Shown: one piece after another, positions 1 through 5,713 of the stretch
How positions within the stretch are numbered: the stretch's first letter is position 1
How the letters are laid out: the number at the start of each line of letters is the position of its first letter
Assembly: GCA_005801485.1 (NCBI GenBank)
Contig: SYDM01000056.1
Span: forward strand, 1 to 5,713
DNA length: 5,713 nucleotides
Origin: Rickettsiales bacterium
GTDB taxonomy: Bacteria; Pseudomonadota; Alphaproteobacteria; Pelagibacterales; Pelagibacteraceae
Reading direction: 5' to 3'
Notes under the pieces: model-generated
What the model saw: only the letters and a program-made list of their open reading frames with translations
What the model was told of the DNA's origin: nothing
Database searches by the model: none
Translations under genes and position numbers: made by a program

Positions 1-240
1 ACATCCATCTGCGTTTATTTTTTTAGCTATTTCAGAATTGTCATTAATGATTAATTTTACTTTATATTTTTGAGTAATTTTTCTTATTTTTTTTGCAATT
101 TTAATAATCTTATTTGGTAATTGATTCTTTAGTCTTAGTTGAAAAAATGAAACTTTTTTTGATGCTAAAATTTTAGCTAGCTCAATATAAAAGTTTGGAT
201 AAATTTTATTTGGTGATATTAAATAGATAAAACGCTTCAA
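1..240 (-). CDS. thiE: Thiamine-phosphate synthase ThiE, N-terminal 80 codons (3' end beyond window)
   Basis: I translated this partial gene by hand from the complementary strand. ThiE joins HMP-pyrophosphate to thiazole phosphate, giving thiamine phosphate in the cytoplasm. The fragment opens with a YLISPNKI strand, the first beta strand of a TIM barrel. Next comes QLRLK (Q34, R36, K38), matching the QxRxK diphosphate-binding motif, then IIND (N66, D67), which in the family lies at the substrate and Mg2+ site. The visible part ends in NADGC, the start of the usual ADGxHLGQ motif. I chose a TTG start at 240, which overlaps the aldolase stop as TTGA and begins close to the conserved core. An in-frame ATG at 261-259 follows AAAGGTGA directly and would add seven residues, so the start is uncertain. 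It is the fourth visible gene of the tkt-pgk-fba operon. The catalytic C-terminal half is not visible. Confidence 0.85.
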   Translation of the reverse strand, partial: MKRFIYLISPNKIYPNFYIELAKILASKKVSFFQLRLKNQLPNKIIKIAKKIRKITQKYKVKLIINDNSEIAKKINADGC

Positions 241-1241
241 ATTTCTAGAGATTGGGACCATTCACCTTTAGAAGCCAAACTGTTCATTTTTGCCCTGTGA
301 TTAAAAACATCATGAATTGCTTTTGTATTATTCATTTCTTTTGACCACGTTTTTAAAGCGCTTTGCTGTAAAGCTCTACCATAAGAGAAGGTCAATAAAA
401 AATTAGTGTCATTTATTTTATTAATCGCATCTAAATTTTTTGAAGCTTCTTGTTCAGATTGACCGCCAGATAAAAACGCAATACTCGGTACTTCACTTGG
501 AACATTTTTTTTTAAACAATCTAGTGTTTTTTTTGCTATTTCCTCTGATGTTGCTTTTTTTAAACTTTTAGTTCCTGGTAAAATCATGTTAGGTTTTAAG
601 ACTGTGCCTTTTAAAGATACTTTTTGAATAGCTAACTGATTATAGCATTCATTTAAAACATCAGTCGTTACTTTGTAACAGACATTAATATCATGATCGC
701 CATCCATTAAAACCTCTGGTTCAACAATTGGTAACATGTTTGCTTCTTGTACCATCGCAGCGTATCTCGCCAAAGCATGTGCATTTGATTTTATACTTTG
801 AATAGAAGGATACTTGCCTCGGATATTATAAACTGCCCTCCATTTTGTAAATCTCGCACCAAGCTTATAGTACTGATTTAATCTTTCTCTTAAACCATCC
901 AAACCTTCAGTTACAGTTTCTTCAGGTGAACCAGCTAATTGTTTAGCTCCTTTATCTACTTTAATTCCAACTACAGAGTTATGTTTTTCCAGCAATGTTG
1001 GAACTGAAATTCCTGTGATTGTTTTTTGTCTAATAGTTTCGTCAAATAAAATAACCCCACCAATATAATTTGTCATAGCTTTAGAAGTAAAAAGAATTTC
1101 TCTAAATTGTAATCTATTTTTTTCAGAAGACTGAACGCCAACACTTTTTAATCTATTATCCATAGTGCCAGTACTTTCATCTGCAGCTAAAATACCTTTG
1201 CCCCTAGCACATATTTTTTTAGCTATTTCTTCTAAACTCAT
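237..1241 (-). CDS. fba: Class I (Schiff-base) fructose-bisphosphate aldolase
   Basis: This enzyme reversibly splits fructose 1,6-bisphosphate into dihydroxyacetone phosphate and glyceraldehyde 3-phosphate, in the cytoplasm and without a metal. The 334-residue protein is of the eukaryote-like glycolytic type, not the metal-dependent class II or the DhnA type. Visible motifs in order are GILAADEST (D21, E22), GIKVDKG (K94, K97), FTKWRAV (K133, R135), EPEVLMDGDHD (E174, E176), TVLKPNM with the Schiff-base lysine K216, FLSGGQS (257-262) and FSYGRAL (R289). Length is slightly below the roughly 360 residues of animal enzymes, mainly at the ends. The C-terminus ends in SLEI and lacks the terminal tyrosine that assists catalysis in animal aldolases. 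The ATG lies 10 bases after the pgk stop, with no Shine-Dalgarno sequence (the spacer is A/T only), so translation probably depends on coupling. In cells without phosphofructokinase, as reported for cultivated SAR11, it would work mainly in the gluconeogenic direction; that is inference here. Confidence 0.97.
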   Translation of the reverse strand: MSLEEIAKKICARGKGILAADESTGTMDNRLKSVGVQSSEKNRLQFREILFTSKAMTNYIGGVILFDETIRQKTITGISVPTLLEKHNSVVGIKVDKGAKQLAGSPEETVTEGLDGLRERLNQYYKLGARFTKWRAVYNIRGKYPSIQSIKSNAHALARYAAMVQEANMLPIVEPEVLMDGDHDINVCYKVTTDVLNECYNQLAIQKVSLKGTVLKPNMILPGTKSLKKATSEEIAKKTLDCLKKNVPSEVPSIAFLSGGQSEQEASKNLDAINKINDTNFLLTFSYGRALQQSALKTWSKEMNNTKAIHDVFNHRAKMNSLASKGEWSQSLEI

Positions 1242-1251
1242 AAATAAATAT

Positions 1252-2442
1252 TTATTTTAAAACACTAAGACCAGGCAAGTCTTTTCCCTCAAGAAATTCT
1301 AGAAATGCTCCACCTGCTGTTGATAAGTGAGTAAAAGATAATTTAAGACCACTATTATTTACAGCTGAAACCGTGTCCCCACCTCCAAGAATTGATATCA
1401 GAGATTTTTTTTTAGTATTTTCAGAAATTTTTTTCGCTATAAAATTTGTGCCAATAGCAAAATTTTTATTTTCAAAATAGCCTGCTGGGCCATTCCACAT
1501 GACAGTATTGGAATGATCTATTATTTTTTCAATAATTTTTAAAGTTTTAGGTCCAATGTCTAATATAATATCATCTTTTTCAACAGATCTTACATTTTTT
1601 GTAATTCCACTTCCTTCAAAATTTTTTGAGACCAAACAATCTTTAGGAATTATAATTTTACATTTATTTTTACCAGCTTCATATAAAATATTTTTTATTG
1701 ATCCAGAAGAGTTTTTTTCAATCAAAGATTTACCAATTTCATAATTATTGTATGTTAAAAAATTGTTTGCCATAGCTCCAACAATTACAATATTATTAGC
1801 ACTCTTAATTAAGTTGGAAATAACAGTTATTTTAGTTGAAATTTTTGATCCTCCAATAATACAAGTTACAGGTTTTTTTTTATTTTTAACTACTGAGTTG
1901 ATTGCAGCTATTTCTTCTTGTAACAAAGGCCCTGCGTAAGCATCTTTAATGAACTTAGTAATTCCATAAATAGATGCATGTTTTCGATGCGAACAAGAAA
2001 AAGCATCATTAATAAATACATCACCTAATTCAGCAATTTTTTTAGAAAAATTTTCATCATTGTCTGTTTCTTCTTTAAAAAAACGAATGTTTTCAATTAA
2101 AAGTATTTCGCTATTTTTAAGATATAAACACTTAGATTTAAGCTCGTCATTAATTTCACCTGTATAGAAATACACATTAGTATTTATTTTTTCTTTTAGA
2201 TAATTATAGACAGGCAATAAAGATAAACTAGGATCCCTCTTTCCTTTTGGTCTTCCCAAATGACTTAGTAGAATTATTTTTGATTTTTTTTTAATTAATT
2301 TTTTTAAAAAAGGCAAAGTTAAATCAATTCTTGTGAAATCCTGAATTTTTTTTTCTAGAATAGGAACATTTAAATCAACTCTTAAAATAGTTATTTTATT
2401 TTCAAGGTTCAGATCTTGAGGAAAGTATTTTATTCCTGGCAT
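1252..2442 (-). CDS. pgk: Phosphoglycerate kinase
   Basis: Phosphoglycerate kinase interconverts 1,3-bisphosphoglycerate plus ADP and 3-phosphoglycerate plus ATP in the cytoplasm. At 396 residues it is full length, and both lobes are intact. N-lobe substrate-binding motifs are RVDLNVP (21-27), TRI with R38, HLGRP (61-65), ENIRFF with R120, and NDAFSCSHRKHAS with H152 and R153. C-lobe nucleotide-binding motifs are GGSKISTK (197-204), GAMANNFL (222-229), WNGPAGYFE (316-324), LGGGDT (352-357) and STAGGAFLEFLEGKDLPG (374-391). The NDAFSC, STK and STAGGAFLE variants look alphaproteobacterial to me. The usual GGAK lysine motif reads GGSK, a mild change that keeps the lysine. The ATG is 14 bases after the transketolase stop, behind only a weak AAGAA ribosome-binding site. 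The gene is very lysine-rich and contains three A9 runs on its coding strand, all passed in frame. Confidence 0.98.
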   Translation of the reverse strand: MPGIKYFPQDLNLENKITILRVDLNVPILEKKIQDFTRIDLTLPFLKKLIKKKSKIILLSHLGRPKGKRDPSLSLLPVYNYLKEKINTNVYFYTGEINDELKSKCLYLKNSEILLIENIRFFKEETDNDENFSKKIAELGDVFINDAFSCSHRKHASIYGITKFIKDAYAGPLLQEEIAAINSVVKNKKKPVTCIIGGSKISTKITVISNLIKSANNIVIVGAMANNFLTYNNYEIGKSLIEKNSSGSIKNILYEAGKNKCKIIIPKDCLVSKNFEGSGITKNVRSVEKDDIILDIGPKTLKIIEKIIDHSNTVMWNGPAGYFENKNFAIGTNFIAKKISENTKKKSLISILGGGDTVSAVNNSGLKLSFTHLSTAGGAFLEFLEGKDLPGLSVLK

Positions 2443-2456
2443 TGTTTTCTTAAAAA

Positions 2457-4430
2457 TTATTGTTTGATAATCTTTTCAGCAAGTTCAACTATTTTAGCAC
2501 TTGTAAGGTTAAAATGACTATAAACTTCTTTATAAGGGGCGCTTTCCCCAAAAGTTTTAATACCCATATTATGATTAGAATATTTTTCCCAACTACAGAT
2601 ACTACTTGCTTCAATAGTAATAACTGGAATGTTCTTATCAATAATCTCATTTTTAAATGTATTATTTTGTTGATCGAATAATTCCTGACAAGGCATAGAA
2701 ATAACTTTTGAATCTATGTTTATTTTTTTTAATTTCTTTTGTGCCTCTAATGCAATTTCAACTTCCGAGCCAGAAGCAATTAAATTAACTGCATAATTTT
2801 GTGATGTTTTATTAACGACATAAGCTCCTAATTCACATTTATTTTCTTTTGTAAAAAAAGGATTGATGTAAGGTAATTTTTGCCTTGATAATATAATTGC
2901 ACTCGGAGTTTTTTTACTTTTCAGGGCAATATGCCAGCACTCTAAAGTTTCATTAATATCTGCTGGTCTAAAAACATTTAAATTTGGAATAGCTCTTAGT
3001 CCTGCAAGCTGTTCAATTGGTTGGTGAGTAGGCCCATCTTCTCCTAAACCAATAGAATCGTGAGAAAAAATATAAATCACTTTTAATCCCATTAAAGCAG
3101 ATAATCTTATTGATGGTTTGCAATAATCAGAAAATATCAAAAAAGTTCCACCAAATGGAATTAATCCACCATATAAAGCTAAACCATTCATTGTAGCAGC
3201 CATACCATGTTCTCTAACTCCATAATGAATATAATTTCCGTTAAAATCTTTAGAAGAAATTATTTTTGAATTTTTAGTTTTTGTATTGTTAGAGCCGCTT
3301 AAATCAGCTGAACCACCAATTAACTCTGGAAGCAAAGTTGAAATACTTTCTATTACTATTGATGAGCACTCTCTTGTTGCTATTGCTGGTTTTTCTTTAA
3401 AGTATTTTTCTTTTTCAGAGTCTATAAGTTGATCTAAACTCTTTAAATTTTTATTATTTAAAATTTCTTCTAATTCTTTTTTAATTTTATAATTTTTTTT
3501 ATTTAAAGCGTCTAACCATTTTTTTTCTAAAGCCGTTCCTTTTTTTCCTATATTTCGCCAAGCATTTAATATATCTTCTGGTATTTCAAAAGGCTTAGAA
3601 TTCCATTTTAATTTTTTTCTAACTAGTGCAATTTCTTCATCTCCCAAAGGAGATCCATGTGATGAAGCTTTTCCAGATTTATTAGGTGATCCAAATCCAA
3701 TTATAGTTTTACAAGAAATAATATTAGGTTTGTTAGATTTAAAAGTTTTTTTTATGGCATTCGAAATTTCACTATGATTATGTCCGTTTACTTCAATAAA
3801 GTTCCAACCATAAGACTCAAATCTTTTTTTATAATCATCTGAAACACTTAACGAAGTTGAGCCATCTATTGAAACTTTATTATTATCAAAAAAGACTATA
3901 AGATTTTTCAATTTTAAATGCCCAGCCAAACTCATTACTTCATGACTAACACCTTCCATCAAATCACCATCGCTAGTAATTACGTAGGTTTTATGATTAA
4001 TAATATTTGCTCCAAATTTTTTTCTAAATATTTCTTCTCCAATAGCTAAACCTACAGAGTTTCCAAGACCCTGACCTAAAGGTCCTGTTGTCGTTTCAAT
4101 ACCAGAATTTTTTTTATATTCTGGGTGACCAGCACATATGGATTTAAATTGTCTGAAGTTTTTAAGATCATCAATAGAAAAATTTTTATAACCCGTTAAA
4201 TAGAGAAGGGAATATAGTAGCATCGAGCCATGACCCGCAGATAAAATAAATCTATCTCTATTGATCCAACTTGGATTTTCAGGATTAAATTTTAAGTAGT
4301 GCTTAAATAGTACAGTCGCAACATCGGCCATACCCATAGGCATGCCAGGATGACCAGAATTAGCTTTTTGCACAGCGTCAATAGATAAAAACCTTATTGC
4401 ATTAGCTAATAGATTTAAATTTGTAGTCAA
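2457..4430 (-). CDS. tkt: Transketolase (TTG start)
   Basis: Transketolase moves two-carbon ketol units between sugar phosphates in the non-oxidative pentose phosphate pathway, using thiamine diphosphate and a divalent metal. The 657-residue protein is full length. The thiamine-diphosphate domain carries GHPG (26-29), GHGS with H67, GPLGQG (116-121), the cofactor motif SDGDLMEG (D154) paired with DNN (N184), and SSHGSPLG with H258. The middle domain carries GVREHGM with the catalytic glutamate E407, FSHDSIGLGEDGPTHQP (456-471, with H457 and H469) and RPAD (488-491). A C-terminal domain follows. The start is TTG at 4430: the first methionine codon is at residue 30, beyond the conserved GHPG, and a stop lies in frame a few codons upstream. 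An AAAGG ribosome-binding site sits 10 bases before it. It is the first gene of the leftward operon, divergent from the coiled-coil gene. Confidence 0.98.
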   Translation of the reverse strand: MTTNLNLLANAIRFLSIDAVQKANSGHPGMPMGMADVATVLFKHYLKFNPENPSWINRDRFILSAGHGSMLLYSLLYLTGYKNFSIDDLKNFRQFKSICAGHPEYKKNSGIETTTGPLGQGLGNSVGLAIGEEIFRKKFGANIINHKTYVITSDGDLMEGVSHEVMSLAGHLKLKNLIVFFDNNKVSIDGSTSLSVSDDYKKRFESYGWNFIEVNGHNHSEISNAIKKTFKSNKPNIISCKTIIGFGSPNKSGKASSHGSPLGDEEIALVRKKLKWNSKPFEIPEDILNAWRNIGKKGTALEKKWLDALNKKNYKIKKELEEILNNKNLKSLDQLIDSEKEKYFKEKPAIATRECSSIVIESISTLLPELIGGSADLSGSNNTKTKNSKIISSKDFNGNYIHYGVREHGMAATMNGLALYGGLIPFGGTFLIFSDYCKPSIRLSALMGLKVIYIFSHDSIGLGEDGPTHQPIEQLAGLRAIPNLNVFRPADINETLECWHIALKSKKTPSAIILSRQKLPYINPFFTKENKCELGAYVVNKTSQNYAVNLIASGSEVEIALEAQKKLKKINIDSKVISMPCQELFDQQNNTFKNEIIDKNIPVITIEASSICSWEKYSNHNMGIKTFGESAPYKEVYSHFNLTSAKIVELAEKIIKQ

Positions 4431-4481
4431 AATTATAAAACCTTTGTAGATTTAATTTTATGAATTATTAATATGATTTAA
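4431..4481. promoter_or_regulatory. Divergent intergenic region with presumed promoters for tkt and the coiled-coil/zapA genes
   Basis: This 51-base spacer separates the leftward carbon-metabolism operon from the rightward coiled-coil/zapA/cyclo-ligase genes, so promoters for both are expected in it or just inside the flanking genes. On the plus strand TATGAT (4472-4477) is a good -10 match, but its transcript would begin at about the ATG at 4482, implying a leaderless message; no good -35 lies at the right distance. On the minus strand a perfect TATAAT (4437-4432) lies almost on the TTG and would start transcription inside tkt, so it is probably chance in A+T-rich DNA. No operator-like inverted repeat stands out. 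Confidence 0.4.
4441..4445 (-). promoter_or_regulatory. Ribosome-binding site for tkt
   Basis: The minus strand reads AAAGG here, with 10 bases between it and the TTG at 4430. It is the only purine-rich Shine-Dalgarno-like motif in the spacer. It supports TTG as the true start, since the next methionine codon is 29 codons downstream, inside conserved sequence. Confidence 0.55.
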
Positions 4482-4805
4482 ATGAATAATTTAGGAAATA
4501 AAGAAAAAAATTTAAACCAACTTATTGAAAAAATAAGCAATCTTTCAGAGAGTTATTCACATTTTTCCATTAACTCAGACAATCTGAAAATAGAGAGAGA
4601 TTACTTTTTAAATCAAAAAAATGAACTTGAAAAAAAACATAGCGAACTTTTAAGAGAACATAAATATTTAAAAAATAAAATTGCAAGCTTAGAACAAGAA
4701 CTGAGCAAAAAATCCCATTTGCAAGAAACATTCAGTAAAGAAATTGACGAACTAAATCAGGAAACCGAACAATTAGTTGAAGAAATAGACAAATGGCAAA
4801 TGTAA
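4482..4805 (+). CDS. Small coiled-coil protein of unknown function, upstream of zapA
   Basis: This 107-residue protein is soluble, with no signal peptide and no membrane segment. After a short polar N-terminus it is almost entirely a predicted coiled coil, roughly residues 34-103, rich in Glu, Lys, Leu and Gln, with leucines or isoleucines at heptad-like intervals. It ends in EEIDKWQM. In other alphaproteobacteria a similarly small coiled-coil protein (DUF4164-type) lies between divergent tkt and zapA. The position and character fit that family, but I cannot confirm homology from sequence alone. Its last 13 bases overlap the start of zapA in another frame, so the two are probably translationally coupled, which suggests a role with ZapA at the division site; that is inference. 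The ATG has no Shine-Dalgarno sequence, and no other methionine occurs until the last residue, so the start is fairly secure. Confidence 0.8.
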   Translation: MNNLGNKEKNLNQLIEKISNLSESYSHFSINSDNLKIERDYFLNQKNELEKKHSELLREHKYLKNKIASLEQELSKKSHLQETFSKEIDELNQETEQLVEEIDKWQM

Positions 4806-5239
4806 ATATCAATTTTAATAATAAAGATTATTTACTTTCTTGTGATGACGGGCAAGAAGAGTCTTTGAAAAAACTTGTAAGTTTTTTAGACAAAAAATAC
4901 ACTAAACTTAAAGATGAACTTGGAAATATTGGAGAAAATAAATTATTTTTAGTTACTACAATAAAAATTTTAGATGATTATTTTAATTTAAAACAAAAAG
5001 TAGATCTTCAGAAAAATAGATTAAATGATATATCTAAAAAGTTTTTAGAAATGAAGTCCTTAGCAATAAAATATAAAGACAATAAAGATTCAGAAATAAA
5101 TAATTTAAATAATGAAATTGATAAGTTTAAAGCCACGGTAGAAGAAAGTAATTCTTTGTATGAATCTATTTTAGACAAAACTACAAAATCTTTGCAGGAT
5201 ATAATTGACAAAGCTGAATCGAAGTCTGAGCTTCAGTAA
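4793..5239 (+). CDS. zapA: ZapA-family cell-division protein with extended C-terminal coiled coil
   Basis: ZapA binds FtsZ and helps bundle protofilaments at the division ring in the cytoplasm. The first 70 or so residues are typical of the alphaproteobacterial family: MANVNINFNNKDYLLSCDDG followed by QEESLKKL, a GNIGENKL segment matching the usual conserved glycine-containing turn, then ILDDYFNLKQK, equivalent to the family's xxxADE helix. From about residue 66 to the end the protein looks continuously helical and charged, with coiled-coil character. At 148 residues it is longer than the roughly 110 of Escherichia coli ZapA, and the excess is in this C-terminal tail. The start ATG lies within the last 13 bases of the coiled-coil gene, preceded by a weak GAAGAAA. 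The stop TAA shares its last A with the ATG of the next gene. Family assignment is firm; the effect of the tail is unknown. Confidence 0.9.
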   Translation: MANVNINFNNKDYLLSCDDGQEESLKKLVSFLDKKYTKLKDELGNIGENKLFLVTTIKILDDYFNLKQKVDLQKNRLNDISKKFLEMKSLAIKYKDNKDSEINNLNNEIDKFKATVEESNSLYESILDKTTKSLQDIIDKAESKSELQ

Positions 5240-5713
5240 TGCAAGAAAAAATTGCGATTAGAAAAAAAGCATTCAATAATAGAAAAAAACAATATTTTGA
5301 AATCACTTCTCAGTTTTTCCATCCTTTACTAGTACTTTTAAAAAAAAAGAAGCAAAATAGTAAAAATATTCTTTCATTATATTATCCATCGAATTATGAG
5401 GTTAATGTACTAAGTCTTTTTAAATTAATAAAAAAAACGAAAATAAAGACTGTACTTCCTGTAACGAAACTCAATAATCAAATGAATTTTGTGGAGTGGA
5501 AATATTTAGATCCGCTGAAGGTAAATCAGTTTGGAATGCTAGAGCCAAGCATACAAGATAAAAAACTTGTTCCTAACTTTATGTTAGTTCCGCTTTTAGC
5601 TTTTGATAATAATAATTATCGATTGGGCTACGGCAAAGGTTATTATGATAGATTTTTAAATAAGTTTTTAAAAATAAAAAAAAATATAACTACAATTGGT
5701 GTTGCATTTTCAT
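5239..5713 (+). CDS. fthC: 5-formyltetrahydrofolate cyclo-ligase, N-terminal 158 codons (3' end beyond window)
   Basis: I translated this partial gene by hand. The enzyme (5,10-methenyltetrahydrofolate synthetase; the family is also called Fau or YgfA) uses ATP to convert 5-formyltetrahydrofolate to 5,10-methenyltetrahydrofolate, recycling an inhibitory folate. The N-terminus has the family's basic IRKKAFNNRK helix. Then come LSLYYPSNYEV (45-55), an FGMLEP motif (98-103) at the folate site, LVPLLAFD (116-123) and the signature RLGYGKGYYDRFL (128-140), the ATP/phosphate-binding loop. The visible part ends in TTIGVAFS, and the family usually runs a few dozen residues further. It begins on the last base of the zapA stop (TAATG), so translation is probably coupled. 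A run of nine A (5340-5348) is read through in frame, since the signature downstream is intact. zapA next to this gene is a widely conserved bacterial pairing. Confidence 0.93.
   Translation, partial: MQEKIAIRKKAFNNRKKQYFEITSQFFHPLLVLLKKKKQNSKNILSLYYPSNYEVNVLSLFKLIKKTKIKTVLPVTKLNNQMNFVEWKYLDPLKVNQFGMLEPSIQDKKLVPNFMLVPLLAFDNNNYRLGYGKGYYDRFLNKFLKIKKNITTIGVAFS

Noticed and set aside
1242..1251. Possible regulatory or terminator element between pgk and fba
   Set aside because: The spacer is only ten A/T bases with no inverted repeat, too short for either.
1556..1939. Two open frames on the plus strand (1556-1744 and 1748-1939) opposite pgk
   Set aside because: They lie wholly antisense to conserved pgk sequence, resemble no family, and their composition follows from the complementary lysine-rich codons.
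2460..2681. Plus-strand open frame opposite the 3' end of tkt
   Set aside because: It is antisense to well-conserved transketolase sequence, with no ribosome-binding site or family resemblance.
4432..4437. Perfect TATAAT on the minus strand next to the tkt start
   Set aside because: It would begin transcription inside tkt downstream of the TTG, no -35 is at the right distance, and such hexamers are common in this base composition.
5008..5211. Minus-strand open frame opposite zapA
   Set aside because: It is the complement of the charged ZapA helix, giving a hydrophobic-looking translation by chance; no promoter or ribosome-binding site was seen.
5214..5236. Inverted repeat CTGAA...TTCAG (and nested GAAG...CTTC) just before the cyclo-ligase start
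   Set aside because: The stems are four or five base pairs, compete with each other, lie inside the zapA coding region and lack a T-run, so neither a terminator nor a regulatory hairpin is supported.

Overview
The window is very A+T-rich, tightly packed coding DNA. It most likely comes from a streamlined marine alphaproteobacterium of the SAR11/Pelagibacterales type. That placement rests on the base composition, heavy lysine/isoleucine/asparagine use, minimal spacers, alphaproteobacterial-looking motifs in phosphoglycerate kinase, and a gene order (transketolase divergent from a small coiled-coil gene, then zapA, then 5-formyltetrahydrofolate cyclo-ligase) that resembles alphaproteobacterial chromosomes. 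It is inference: there is no rRNA here to confirm it.

Left part (1-4430, minus strand): one probable operon of central carbon metabolism, transcribed right to left as tkt (transketolase), pgk (phosphoglycerate kinase), fba (class I fructose-bisphosphate aldolase) and thiE (thiamine-phosphate synthase, cut by the window edge). Spacers are 14 and 10 bases, and fba and thiE overlap. The enzymes cover the triose-phosphate/hexose-phosphate and pentose-phosphate junction. ThiE helps make thiamine diphosphate, the cofactor of transketolase. A glyceraldehyde-3-phosphate dehydrogenase gene, often found between tkt and pgk in alphaproteobacteria, is absent.

Middle (4431-4481): a 51-base divergent intergenic region, the only non-coding stretch of any size. 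It must hold the promoters for both directions unless these lie inside genes. tkt starts with TTG behind an AAAGG ribosome-binding site; the rightward gene has no visible ribosome-binding site.

Right part (4482-5713, plus strand): a small coiled-coil protein, a ZapA-family cell-division protein with a long helical C-terminal extension, and the first 158 codons of 5-formyltetrahydrofolate cyclo-ligase. These overlap by 13 bases and 1 base and are probably co-transcribed. The overlap between zapA and the cyclo-ligase leaves no room for the 6S RNA gene commonly found at this junction.

No tRNA, rRNA, mobile element, CRISPR array, terminator or clearly new system was seen. The window is ordinary core genome; its interest lies in synteny changes and extreme compaction.
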